Part shown: piece after piece, positions 1-10,373 of the stretch
How the letters are laid out: each line of letters begins with the position of its first letter
How positions within the stretch are numbered: the stretch's first letter is position 1
NCBI GenBank assembly: GCA_947471745.1
Contig: CANJKZ010000772.1
Location: forward strand, 744,001 to 808,000
From: Closterium sp. Naga37s-1
Taxonomy: Eukaryota; Streptophyta; Zygnematophyceae; Desmidiales; Closteriaceae
Direction: 5' to 3'
Length of the DNA stretch: 64,000 nt
Translations under genes and position numbers: made by a program
The notes under the pieces: model-generated
Database searches by the model: none
Told to the model about the DNA's origin: nothing
The model's input: only the letters and a program-made list of their open reading frames with translations

Positions 1-1072
1 ATAAAATGAAGCCAACTCTATTATAGACGGTATGTCATAGACAGTTCACGAGGGATGCGACTGAACTGTCACAGCCACGCAAGGACTCAGGATCTGACAT
101 CAGATGGCTAGTGGATCGACCTTGGCCCTCGAACCACTCACACAACACCATGACACGGCGGACGATCATCCCCGCTGGCGAGACGCATTTGCGGGAGAAT
201 TCCATCCGCTAACGTCGACGGTCTCCAGGCGAACAAACCGGCAGGATGAAAATGAAACGGCCTTTCACATTGGCCCAAAACTTGCCGAGGATATCAATAT
301 GACGGCCTTTACAAGTCCGTCCGTCATCGTCTCCGTCAAATTCCTGCGATCTCCTTCATCCCAGAAAACCATCCAGTGCTGCTGCAGTGACACTTGACTT
401 GGAACCATGCACACGCCGTTTCCCGAATGCACAGTGTGGCTACGGTTCAATAAGTTTTGCAGGAATCTAAAGCCAACCATAATACGTTTTTAAACGGTTG
501 GGTATGGTGACTCTCTTCGGTCACTGCAACCTGTTGTGCTTGGTGGAGGGATAAGTGATCCTGCTGAAACCTCCACCATCCAACCAAGCTTTGCACAGAG
601 AAACAAGGGGCTTGCCTTCTGGTCATCTTCAGTCAGAATAAGTTCCTCGTGACCAGCAGCTGCCACCCAGCTCTCGCTCCCTCGATCTCGTAAGCAGTCG
701 GCTTAGGTCATCAGGTGCTAAGAGCCTGATCGCAGCTGCAGCGTCATCTTCCGACAACCTCCACGTTACAATCACAATGGCGACCATCGCAGCTGGAACA
801 GGTACGCACAAGCCTCGCAGTATGCGCATCAGTAATACTTCCGTTCCAAGTTTCGCTTATGCGAAACCCTAGGGTCCGCCTTGGGTAGAGCAGCCCACCA
901 ACGCGTAGAAGCTTACATTTGCGTTCTGTCGTGCTCGTGATTCCATTATCGTCCAGCTCTCTCAAGCACTCTCACAGCGGACTTACCCGTTTTAAACACA
1001 ACCCTTGTTCTTTCGATTGTACCATTCCGTTTGACCATCCGTATCCTGTCCCTCCATTTCCCACTCTCCTTC
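1..1072. other. 5' flank, no gene recognised
   Basis: Only short open frames on both strands, none resembling a known protein and none with a convincing splice structure. The part next to position 1073 probably holds the promoter and 5' UTR of the downstream gene; I see no clear TATA box or known element. Confidence 0.4.
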
Positions 1073-4000
1073 ATGCTGTCCCTCCTAGCCGTCCCCACAG
1101 CAGCGCTCACTGCCAGCAGAGCAGCTTCCGCTGCTTCCGCCTCCAGCTTCGCCCGCTCCGTCGTCCCTTCGCCTCTCCCCGCTCCCCTCTCCGCCGCTCC
1201 CCGCGCTGGTCGCATCCATCTCCTCCGCTGCCGCGCTGCTGCTGTCGAGGATGGTAAGCGCACGCACAACCGCTCGACCGCATTAATAACCCCTCGACCG
1301 CATTAACAACCCCTCGATCGCATTCACAACCTCTCGAACGCATTCAAACTGATGGGAGTCGACCGTTTGAGCCGCCGCTCTTCGCCGTACTACATTTTGG
1401 CTGTTCGCTTGTATTGTGCAAGCCTGGTACTGTATTCGATATTTTTGGATGAATATATTATATACTACTAAATATATTTCTGTGTGCGTGTATACAGCTT
1501 TTTACTCCTGTCTAGCCTCACGTACTGGTTATTTTTCTTTACTCTAAATCTAATCAGGAGCCGTGAAGGAGGTGGCGGTTGAGGCGGAGGAGCTGAGCAA
1601 TGGCGCAGCTGTGGCCGCCCCGACTGTAGACGAGGTATGTTCCCACCCACTCCTCGTTCCGTCGCCCTCTCGTTGTCACCTCGTTTCACTCACCCTCTCC
1701 TCTCTCCCCTTCCGTGGCGTCGCATTCTCGTTGCATTCCGTCACATCCTCTTGTCATCCGTCACCCGGATCGCGTCTATCCTCGTCAGGCGCAGCGCAGT
1801 CGCGGCTGACGGTGCTGTGCCACGAGACTCGGTGCCTGCCTGCAACGAGACTCACGCCATCATGTTTATTCCCCCATGCCCCATGCTCCATGGCCTGCCC
1901 TTTCGCCTGCAGGTGCAGTCGCTGCTGATGGAGCTCTGCGACGAGACTCGGGAGGTCCATCGAGTGCACTAGGAGGGAGGTGTTTTCATTTCTTTAAAAA
2001 TCCTCATTTTTCATGCGCCGTGCCCCATGCTCTATGGCCTGCACTTTCGCCCGCAGGTGCAGTCGCTGCTGATGGAGCTCTGCGACGAGACTCACATCGC
2101 CGAGCTTAAGGTCAAGGTACGTACCACCGAAGCAAGCACTCAGGTACGGAAGCACCGAATCAAGCACCTGAGATACGGTAAGGGAGGATCGACGGAAACA
2201 CTCAGGTAAGCGAAAACCGAAGCAAACAGTTAGATACAAGACGGGAGGACCGAAGCAAGCACAAAAGGTACGAGAGGGCCACAGCTTCGCCCTGCCCGTC
2301 CCACTTGATGTGAAGGGTTGAAAGGGCCTGGTAGATTCACATGCGTTGTTGTAATACCGTAGTACCCCGATGTCTGTCTACTCCACTCACCCAAACCGAG
2401 TTGACTTTTGAGTCGACTCAAAAGTCAACTCTGGTAGATTCACATGCGTTGTTGTAATACCGTAGTACCCCGATGTCTGTCTACTCCACTCACCCAAACC
2501 GAGTTGACTTTTGAGTCGACTCAAAAGTCAACTCTGGTAGATTCACATGCGTTGTTGTAATACCGTAGTACCCCGATGTCTGTCTAGTCCACTCACCCAA
2601 ACCGCCTGACGCGAGACTTCGATTGGAACATTCAGAATAGTTTTCTCATAATAACCTCTTTCGCTCTCCTCCCTCTCCCTTCCTCTCCTCCCTCTCCCTT
2701 CCTCTCCTCCCTCTCCCTTCCTCTCCTCCCTCTCTCACCATTGCCAGGTCGGCTCCTTTTCTCTGCACGTCAAGAGGGACGTGGACGGCAGCATCGGCAG
2801 TGCTGTGGCTGCTGCTCTTGCACTAACTTCATTGACTCGTTTTCCTCTGTTCCTTCGCCTCCTCAACTCTCTCCTCTCAACCACACCACTGCCAGGTCGG
2901 CGCCTTCTCCCTGCACGTCAAGCGCGACGTGGACAGCAGCATCGGGAATGCCGTGGCTGCAGCTGTTCTCACAGTAACCTCATTGAACCCCCCCTCTCTC
3001 TTCCCTCCCGTCCTCTTCCCCCTCGCACCACTGCCAGGTCGGCGCCTTCTCCCTGCACGTCAAGAGGGACGTGGATGGCAGCATCGGGAATGCCGTGGCT
3101 GCAGCTGAAGCCTCCGCCGCGGCCGCCGCGGCCCCTGTGGTGTACGCTGCGCCAGTGCCCGCCTTCCCCATGGCGGAGTCCCTCCCTGCGGCTGAGCCTG
3201 TGGCGGAGGTGGCTGCTGAGCCTGAGAAGCCCAAGGACGAGGGTCTTGTCTATGTGACGTCGCCGCGGGTAAGAGACGCGTGAACACCTCCTGCCTCTCC
3301 ATTGTATGGTGTGTTTACCCCTCTCCCCCGCTGCTGCTACCTCTGTTGCTGCCGCGGAGCCTGTGGCGGAGGTGCCTGCTGAGCCAGAAAAGCCCAAGGA
3401 CGAGGGCCTTGTCTATGTGACGTCACCCCAGGTAAGAGAGGATTAGCGCACCACCCTTTTCTTTCCATACTATGGTCTCTTCCTCTCTCTCTGCTGCTGC
3501 CTGCACACCTGCTATCCCATGGCGGAGGTGACTGCTGAGCCTGAGAAGCCCAAGGACGAGGGCCTTGTCTACGTCACGTCGCCACGGGTAAGAGACGGGT
3601 GCACTGCCCCTTCTTCCCATCACGTACTCTCAGCTGCTGCCCTGCCTCCGCCTCTGCTGCTGCCGCGGAGCCCGTGGCGGAGGTGGCTGCAGAGCCTGAG
3701 AAGCCCAAGGACGAGGGACTTGTCTATGTGACGTCGCCGCGGGTAAGACACGGGTGGAAGCGTACATCAGTCCACCCGTTGTATGGTATCTCTACCCTCC
3801 CCGCTACTGCTGCGGCCGCTGAGCCTGTGGCGGAGGTACCTACTGAGCCTGAGAAGCCCAAGGACGAGGGCCTCGTTCATGTCACACATAGATCCCCACT
3901 TGGGAGACATGGCTTTGCGTGGCAGCAGCTTAGTTAAAATATATTGTTTTTGACTGTAGTAGGCTTGCCTTGAAATTTTCTACGCAAAGGTTTTTTCAAA

Positions 4001-6897
4001 GCAAGCCTTCTACTACAAACAATATTTTTAACTAGGTTGCTGCTGCGCAAAGTCATGTCTCCCAAGTGGGGATCTATTGGACCTGAGAAGCCCAAGAACG
4101 AGAGCCTCGTTTATGTCACACGTCACCGCAGGTAACTTCTTTTCTGCAATTGATCCTCTTTCGCCCTCACACCCCTGCCCACCCGCCCCCCTACCCGTCC
4201 CACACCCTTCCCCCACCCCACCCTTCCCTGCTCCTCATTTCCATCCTCCTCCCCTCCCTCCTTCGCACCATTCCCCCCATCCTTCACCGCACTGCACCCA
4301 TCCTGACACTCTTCTGCGCACCCTCATCCCCACCCTCCTTCGCACCCTTTTCTGTACCCTTTCCCCCCCTTTCCTCTCCCCCCCACTCCCCGGCCCTCGT
4401 CCTCTCCCCCTGCCAGGTGGGCATCATGCGACGTGGCAAGCTGTACAAGGGCAAACACGGCCGGCCAATTGTGCTCGAGGTACAGTGCGGTGCAATATGG
4501 TGCAGTACACTGGAATGTGGTACTCTAGAGCAGGGTAGCACATGCATGGCAAGGAGTTGCAAGCTGTGCAATGACAAGCACGGCCGGCCAATATGCTCAA
4601 AGAACAGTGCGGTGCCGTGCAGTACTCGGTTGTTTGGTTGTTTGCGAAAGGTACTCTCTGGTATGTGGTGTTCTTTAGTGGAGCTATCTCACAAGCACTT
4701 GCACAAAAATATAATAGGAAAATAAGAGGTGCACATGCACCTTACCTCCCCCTCACCCCACCCTTTCCCACCCGCTCGTTCCCATCATCCACTTCCTAAT
4801 TTTCGCCCTTCCCATCAACAGGGTGCAGTGGTGAAGAAGGGGCAGGCCATGTGCTTCCTGGAGCAGCTTGGAGCAATCCTGTATCTTTCCCCCTTACCAC
4901 GTCCCCTCCCCCCTCCTCCCCCCTCTTCCCCTCACGCCACCCTTCACCTCTCCCCCCTCACTTGTACAAATAGGGTGCAGTGGTGAAGAAGGGGCAAGCC
5001 ATGTGCTTCCTGGAGCAGCTGGGAACCAACCTGACGATTGAGGTGGGTGGGAGGTTGGAAAATATAGGGTGTGGAGCAGGGCGATAGGGGTGAAGGGTGT
5101 GGGGCAGGGCGATAAGGTTGAAGAGGGGATGCAGGGCAAGGCAGAGACTGCTAAGGAGTTGCAGGAAGTGACAAGAAACGGCAGGGATTGGTAGGGCGTT
5201 GTAGGGAGTGGTGGAGAGTAGTAAAAGATAATGTGTGTATGTTACAGAGATACTGGTTGACTTGAATGCAGCTCGAAGGAATCACTTTTTTCTTTTTCTT
5301 TTCTTTTTTTCGGGGAGTTTCCCTAGACAAGGAACTGAGTCGAACTGTTCCCATTCTTCCGGTGATCATAATCTCTCCTTTCTTCCCTGCCCCTTTCTTC
5401 CCTGCCCCTTTCTTCCCTGCCCCTTTCTTCCCTGCCCCTTTCTTCCCTGCCCCTTTCTTCCCTGCCCCTTTCTTCCCTGCCCCTTTCTTCCCTGCCCCTT
5501 TCTTCCCTGCCCCTTTCTTCCCTGCCCCTTTCTTCCCTGCCCCTTTCTTCCCTGCCCCTTTCTTCCCTGCCCCTTTCTTCCCTGCCCCTTTCTTCCCTGC
5601 CCCTTTCTTCCCTGCCCCTTTCTTCCCTGCCCCTAAACCGCGTGAACTGAGACGATTTTTTAGGCGCCTCAAAAATCGTCTCAGTTTTGAGGCGCCTAAA
5701 AAATTCTTCCGGTGATCATAATCTCTCCTTTCGTCCCTGCCCCTTTCTCTGGTGCTCTCTTCCCGCTGTTGTTCCTGTTGTTGCTGCCTCTTGCTCTTTT
5801 GTCGCTGTTTTGCTGCTAAGTTTCTTAACAATGCCGTTGCTGTTTTGTTTCTGCGCAGACGGAGCATGCGGGCACAGTGGTAGATTTCCTGGTGGAGGAT
5901 GGAGGTGTGTTCTGGGTGCTCTGAGCTATTAGTTCAAGGGAAAGAAGGGGGGAGGGGGGGGGAGGCTGTAAATCTTGAGTCAACTTAAAAGTAGGCTGTA
6001 CAGGCGGAGCATGCTGGCACAGTGGTAGATTTCCTGGTGGAGGATGGAGGTACGTTCTGGGTGCTCTGTGCTATACGTTCTATGTGCCATGCCATGCCAT
6101 GCCATGCCATGCCATGCCATGCCATGCCATGCCATGCCATGCCATGCCATGCCATGCCCTGCCCTGCCCTGCCCTGCCCTGCCCTGCCCTGCCCTGCCCT
6201 GCCCTGCCCTGCCCTGCCCTGCCCTGCCCTGCCCTGCCCTGCCCTGCCCTGCCCTGCCCTGCCCTGCCCATTACCAACACTTATGGTTGATCTCCCTATT
6301 CTTGGGTCTTTCTCTGATAATCTGTTTAGGTGTTGAAATCCATGTGCTAATTGGTCCCGCATCCTTTTTCCTAGCTTGTTAAGTCTACCCATATTACTAT
6401 CCTCCCCTTCCGCCGGCACCCCATGTCCCACCTTCAGTCCCAAAGCGGTATGTTCAGCCCCTGGCGGCCATCTGCCTGCCTTTCCCCTTATTCTCTCCTC
6501 CATTTCATCCCCCCCCTATTCCCATCTTTCACTTCCCCCTTTCCTCCACCCCCATGTCCCACCAACAGTCCCTGTGGGGTGTGGTGAACCCCTGGCAGCC
6601 ATCTGCCTGTCGTTTCTCCCTCCTCGCTCCTCCAACTCCTCTCACCTCATCTCCTTTCCTCCTTCCCCCTTTCCTCCAACCCCCATGTCCCACCAACAGT
6701 CCCCGTGGGCTACGGTGAGCCCCTGGCAGCCATTCACCCATCGTTCCCCAGCATCTTGAAGCTCATCTGAACTCCCTCCTCCATTTCCCCGCTTCTCCTC
6801 CTGTCCTCCCCATGTCCCACCAACAGTCCCTGTGGGCTACGGTGAGCCCCTGGCGGCCATTCGCCCATCTTTCCCCGGCATCATGAAGCTCACCTGA
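1073..6897 (+). CDS. BADC: BADC-like biotin/lipoyl attachment domain protein, plastid
   Basis: Eight exons join into a 265-aa frame: 1073-1253, 1558-1634, 2057-2116, 3038-3268, 4417-4479, 4974-5042, 5859-5904 and 6827-6897. The N-terminus (about 60 residues, Ala/Ser/Arg-rich) looks like a plastid transit peptide. Residues about 180-265 form a lipoyl-type domain with the plant BADC hallmarks GIMRRGKLYKGKHG, KKGQAMCFLEQLGT, AGTVVDFLVEDG and PVGYGEPLAAI. Where biotin carboxyl carrier proteins have the biotinyl lysine in EAMK, this protein reads LEQLG, so it should not be biotinylated. In land plants BADC proteins replace BCCP subunits and damp heteromeric acetyl-CoA carboxylase; the same role here is inferred. 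The ATG at 1073 is the first methionine of the exon 1 frame. Introns carry partial exon copies, a MITE and two simple-sequence arrays. Exon 7 and the last exon each exist in two complete versions. Confidence 0.85.
1788..2056 (+). repeat. Acceptor-half copies of BADC exon 3
   Basis: A decayed copy near 1790-1845 and a better one at 1913-1950 repeat the start of exon 3 (VQSLLMELCDET) behind a CAG acceptor. The second then runs into unrelated sequence and a stop. The complete exon follows at 2057. Neither copy has a usable donor. Confidence 0.75.
2329..2606. repeat. 103-bp tandem repeat punctuated by a perfect 34-bp palindrome
   Basis: Units lie at 2329-2431 and 2432-2534, with a third truncated unit at 2535-2606. 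Each full unit is 69 bp of intron sequence plus a perfect palindrome (2398-2431 and 2501-2534) centred on TTTTGAGTCGACTCAAAA. The palindrome sits exactly between copies of the 69-bp segment. Confidence 0.95.
2748..2975 (+). repeat. Two acceptor-half copies of BADC exon 4
   Basis: Copies start at 2748 and 2897 behind GCCAG acceptors and repeat VGSFSLHVKRDVD plus about ten more codons. They then lose similarity before reaching any donor. The complete exon 4 starts at 3038. Confidence 0.85.
3346..4132 (+). repeat. Five donor-half copies of BADC exon 4
   Basis: Copies ending near 3431, 3588, 3741, 3890 and 4132 repeat the exon's second half (AEPEKPKDEGLVYVTSP). The first three keep a GTAAGA donor and the last has GTAACT. 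None has a clear acceptor at its left end. A MITE splits the last two copies. Confidence 0.85.
3891..4074. mobile_element. 184-bp fold-back MITE, TA-flanked
   Basis: The ends are inverted repeats of about 58 bp starting GATCCCCACTTGGGAGACAT, and the interior is also self-complementary. A TA dinucleotide flanks both sides (3889-3890 and 4075-4076), as expected for a Tc1/mariner (Stowaway-type) MITE. It lies between two exon 4 copies in a BADC intron. It has no coding capacity. Confidence 0.8.
4543..4616 (+). repeat. Decayed copy of BADC exon 5
   Basis: It shares the KHGRPI segment and flanks with exon 5 (4417-4479), including the run up to the donor region. It has frame-breaking changes and no acceptor. 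Confidence 0.6.
4822..4883 (+). repeat. Acceptor-half copy of BADC exon 6
   Basis: A CAG acceptor is followed by GAVVKKGQAMCFLEQLG as in the full exon at 4974-5042. The copy diverges before the donor. Confidence 0.8.
5380..5634. repeat. 15-bp minisatellite, 17 copies (TTCTTCCCTGCCCCT)
   Basis: Seventeen near-identical pyrimidine-only units fill a BADC intron. The length is a multiple of three, so both strands give spurious repetitive frames. The sequence just before the array (about 5353-5380) recurs after it at 5703-5733. Confidence 0.95.
5647..5703. repeat. Palindrome pair around GGCGCC
   Basis: An imperfect 38-bp palindrome (5647-5684) is followed at once by TTTTGAGGCGCCTAAAAAA. The block separates two copies of the sequence reading CTTCCGGTGATCATAATCTC (near 5355 and 5705). 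Confidence 0.85.
5974..6049 (+). repeat. Palindrome plus second complete copy of BADC exon 7
   Basis: CTTGAGTCAACTTAAAAG (5974-5991) lies between two copies of AGGCTGTA. Next comes exon 7 copy 6004-6049 (AEHAGTVVDFLVEDG) with its own AG acceptor and GTACGT donor. It differs from 5859-5904 by T to A at the first residue. Each copy is 46 nt, so including both would shift the frame. Confidence 0.85.
6086..6270. repeat. Pentanucleotide microsatellite (GCCAT)14(GCCCT)22
   Basis: There are 14 GCCAT units (6086-6155), then 22 GCCCT units (6156-6265) and a final GCCCA. It lies in the last BADC intron. Frames across it are repeat artefacts. Confidence 0.95.
6431..6826 (+). repeat. Upstream copies of the BADC last exon
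   Basis: Copies begin behind CAG near 6432 and 6569 (decayed) and at 6700. The 6700 copy is complete and ends in its own TGA (6768-6770), reading PVGYGEPLAAIHPSF then a stop. The copy at 6827-6897 is also complete and was used in the gene model because it matches the family best. Confidence 0.8.
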
Positions 6898-7413
6898 GTG
6901 GGGAGCACAACCATAAGTTTTGATGCGCACTCGAGAGTGCGCAGTAAAGTCAAGACTCTTACATTATGTTACAGTCACAACAAAATGAAAACTTATGGCT
7001 ATGACCATGGGTCCCAGCTCAGCCTGACGTTTTTAAGAGACTGCATGCCAGGCCTAGGGTCCGTCTGTAGTTGTTTTTTCCTAGCCAATATGGGTGTCAT
7101 CATTTTGTAAGCCCAGAATGGCCAGAATTGTTTACATGCGGTGTTTTTTTGTAGTTTTAGGTGCTCTGCTTGGTCTCATTTGGCAGCATTACACAAGCAA
7201 GCAAGCATGCAACATACATTGGTAGGCTATTACAAGCAATAATGATAACACAAGTGTTGATTGACACTCTCAAGCTGAGCTTTACACTGCTCAACACCAG
7301 GTGCACTCCACAACGCTGCTGTGTACTAGCAGCACCCAGCCCAATGGTTGCAATCGAAGAAGAATTTGTTAGAGACGAAGTGAGAGGAGGGATAAGGTGG
7401 CCTGCAGTGCGAA
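6898..7413. other. Convergent intergenic space
   Basis: This lies between the stop of the BADC gene and the stop of the minus-strand DUF2358 gene, so it must hold both 3' UTRs. No gene, RNA or repeat recognised. Confidence 0.5.
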
Positions 7414-9529
7414 CTAGCGCTTTCTGAGTTTAGGGTTGGGCTTGAGGAGCTGCTTGACGCCATCTGCAGGGGAAATGTCCCACCGTTCCACGTGCCTGGT
7501 GAGAGGGTGAGGGAGGGTGAGAGGGCGAGGGAGGGTGAGAGAAGGGTATGGGATGGGTGGGATGGGTGTCCATTCAGCAGCTGCTTGACGCCATCTGCAG
7601 GGGAAATGTCCCACCGCTCCACGTGCCTGGTGAGAGGGTGAGAGGAGGGGGCATGGTGGAATGGACAGTGAGCATACACTTTTTGGCTTGAGGAGATGCT
7701 TGACGCCATCTGCAGGGGAAATGTCCCACCGCTCCACATGCCTGGTGAGAGGAGAGGTGGAGTGGAGATGTACCGTACAAGGGACGAGATAATGGATTGG
7801 ACAGGCGGAGATGGATATCTTACGCGAGAAGGAGGGACTGTGTGACTTTTGAATCGCCTCAAAAGTCACCTTTTGATTCGACTCGAGAGGAGAGGTGGAG
7901 ATATACATGGGACGAGACGAGATCATGGATTGGACAGGCGGAGATGGACATCTTACGTGAGTAATGAGTCATGTTTTGAGTCGACTCACAACACGATTGG
8001 ATCGGGGATGGACATCTTACTGGAGAAGGAGGAACTGTGTTATGGTGACTGCACGTCAAGGCAATGGCAAGTCTGCAAGCCAGCTTCCAAGTTGGAAATT
8101 ACATAAGAATAGAAATACGCCGGTTGAGTGTTTCTTGCTTACTTGTATATTTTTCCTGTCGATTCGTTGAAGAAATGGTCTGTCGACCCGGATGCTGTGT
8201 AGGGAGGAAGAGGAAGGAGAGCGGGGGGGGGGGGACAGGTAGAGAGGATAGTGAGCGGATTGCGGATGACAGGGATGGGCAGACAGACACACAAGAGGAG
8301 CATTTAGGAGGGAGTCATAAGCACTAGAAAGCGTGTGAAGAGTGTGAATGTGCAATGCCACCCATCAAAACTAAGATGGGAAGGAGAGGGATTACCAGCA
8401 AGAATGGGGCGCCATGGCAGGCCGAGTACGCAGCTGAATCTCCACTTGGTGGTAACCGTGCCCTGTGGTTACATTGACACAATTGTTACATTGGGGAATG
8501 CAATATAGAAGTGAACAGGAAATGAAGGAATATGTGAGTCGGATGGAGGAATAGAGTAATCAGAGGGAGCATTCAGGCAGTGTAGTCAGATTTCAATACC
8601 TCTGACTCCTGCCAGTCGAGAATCTTCAGAGAAACTTCCTCCATGAACGACCCGAGGTTGGACACGTTCTGCTTGAATCGATCTCGGCCGTTGAACGACA
8701 CAAAGGGATCGGCGAACTCGCAATCTGGCTCGTACAGCCACATGGTCATCTCGCCTGGGAGGAAAACACGGGCAAGTAGGCAAGGCAGGCGAGGGGAGCG
8801 GAGGGGAAGAAGATAGGGGGTGGGGGGGAGGTGGAGGTGAGAAGGAGATATGGAATGCAAGTGACTTGTGAAAACAAAACAAGATACGCAAAGAATTCAC
8901 ATGAGCCGTCCCTCCAATCGCCATCTGCCACGTGGCGTCCCACCAATCCCCATCTGCCACGTGCCATCCCACCAATCACCTGTCACAAAGTAAGACTTGT
9001 CATAGTCTTCCCTCAGCGCTTTAATCGCCGCGTCGCGCTCAACCACCGCGGGCTCCCCTTCTGCCGTTGCGCCCTTCCCCTTTCCGCCTTCCGCCTCCCC
9101 CCCGCGCACCGTCGCCACCGCCTTCCCGAACGCCTCTGACGCATACCACGCGAAGCGCACCAGTGGGGAGGTTTCCGCCGTCGGCCCCGCGCGCTCCTCA
9201 CGCTTCCCCCCTGCGCTCTTCCCCGCGCCTTCCGGTCCCCCCCCGGACGCGCGGATGACGCCCCGCCGCCCGCCTGACAGCCTCGGCGTCGCTGTGCCGC
9301 AAATTGCTGCGGAAAACCCGCCGGAGAATGCGGCTTTGCTAGTTAGAAACGAGGCTCGGGTCGCCAGTCCGTCGAACACGTTGGCTTGCGGTCCTAGTAA
9401 GAGAGCGCGCGAGGTGGTTCTAGGAGGCGTGAAATGAATTCGTGAGGAATGTCTTATTGAATCCATTGGGAATGCGTTGCCAGGGTACGTAGCCGCGAAG
9501 CGACCGACGGCGACGCCTGTTGCCGCCAT
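7414..9529 (-). CDS. DUF2358 (NTF2-like fold) protein, probably plastid
   Basis: Five exons join into a 301-aa frame: 9529-8980, 8754-8600, 8462-8396, 8194-8143 and 7495-7414. The first 110 or so residues are rich in Ala, Arg, Ser and Thr and resemble a transit peptide. The conserved part follows: REDYDKSYFVTG, YEPDCEFADPFVSFNGRDRF, TKWRFSCVLGLPWRPILA, SGSTDHFFNESTGKIYK and HVERWDISPADGVKQLLKP. This order and these motifs are those of plant and cyanobacterial DUF2358 proteins, whose biochemical role is not established. All junctions are GT-AG and phase-consistent. The start is the only ATG at the head of the long exon 1 frame. Two further acceptor-half copies of the last exon lie just upstream of the complete one. 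Confidence 0.85.
7570..7742 (-). repeat. Two acceptor-half copies of the DUF2358 last exon
   Basis: Copies start at 7742 and 7626 (minus strand), each behind CACCAG, and repeat HVERWDISPADGVK. They then read into unrelated sequence instead of the KPNPKLRKR-stop ending of the complete exon (7495-7414). Confidence 0.85.
7842..7869. repeat. Junction palindrome (28 bp, imperfect centre)
   Basis: Arms GTGACTTTTGA and TCAAAAGTCAC surround a non-palindromic centre. Sequences on the two sides (the ATGGATTGGACAGGCGGAGA block) are copies of each other. Confidence 0.8.
7973..7992. repeat. Junction palindrome
   Basis: GTTTTGAGTCGACTCACAAC lies between repeated blocks containing GATGGACATCTTAC. Same family as the palindromes at 2398 and 7842. 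Confidence 0.75.
8915..8980. repeat. 29-bp tandem repeat carrying G-boxes (intron 1 of DUF2358 gene)
   Basis: Two full units and a partial one contain CATCTGCCACGTG and CCCACCAAT. Each full unit carries the G-box core CACGTG. Whether it acts as a regulatory element is unknown. Confidence 0.6.
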
Positions 9530-10373
9530 ACCGACTGGCTGGGTTGCGAAGATTGACAGCTAGGGATGACGGAGATAAAAAAGTGCAGAATTTTGAGCGT
9601 GGAAACTAGCGGGAACCACGCGGCATAGCTGACGGAATGTGGGAAAGCAAGGGAGTGATGCTAGGAGGGGTATTGAGGGCGTGTCCAGCGCGTACATTTA
9701 CAGTTCATAAACCCATTCAGTTACCAAATTTCCTATTGTAACACTGCATTTTACAAAAAGGTTGGACACGATCAGCTTCCGTTCACAAGACGGCACGCCC
9801 GCTGCGCGTACGACGAATCGTCTAACACACGTTACTGGAATCAGTGTGCGCGCGAACAAGGGTACAGCATTGCGTCCTGCCCGCTACAGTAATTTTCGTT
9901 CAAGCGTGGAATTTTCGCTTGTGCGTGAATTTCTGTGCGATGATAGACGAGGCAACCAGTTACCTCGTTTTCCACGAACTGTAGAAATTTGTGTGCAGAG
10001 GGTTGTGTCCGCGCGCTGGAAGGCCCAATCCTTCGGACTCGACACACCTTAAATTCGTTTTTTGGTACAGTGAGATTTTTTGAGCCGGGAAACGTGTGAA
10101 GGTACTAATATTCCCAAAATGTACGCGCTGGACACGCCCTGAGTGACCAACAGTGTGCCAAATTCGTGAGACACTGTAGTAACATGCCATGATTTTACAT
10201 AATACAGTTCTACAGTTGCGGGGAGAACTAGGGATACAGGAATCTTGTTATTATTACTAAAACATTGTCACGCGCCCAAGGCACAAAAAATGACTAGATT
10301 ATCAGGGTAATCCTTCATGGTCTAGTGCGGTAAGACAGCTGAGCTCCACCTTTCAACATTTCGTAGAATCGAT
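9530..10373. other. Intergenic region holding a MITE
   Basis: The 5' flank of the DUF2358 gene and the 3' flank of the bZIP gene. Apart from the element at 9677-10139, no gene or RNA recognised. Confidence 0.5.
9677..10139. mobile_element. 463-bp MITE, Tourist/Harbinger-like
   Basis: Terminal inverted repeats of about 23 bp (GGGCGTGTCCAGCGCGTACA and its complement) are flanked by the trinucleotide TGA on both sides (9674-9676 and 10140-10142). A 3-bp duplication and GGG-starting ends point to the PIF/Harbinger group. No transposase is encoded. Confidence 0.75.

Noticed and set aside
5151..5867. Lys/Gly and Pro/Phe repetitive frames
   Set aside because: Shadows of the 17-copy 15-bp intron array on both strands.
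6044..6503. MPCHA/PALPC repetitive frames
   Set aside because: Product of the GCCAT/GCCCT microsatellite.
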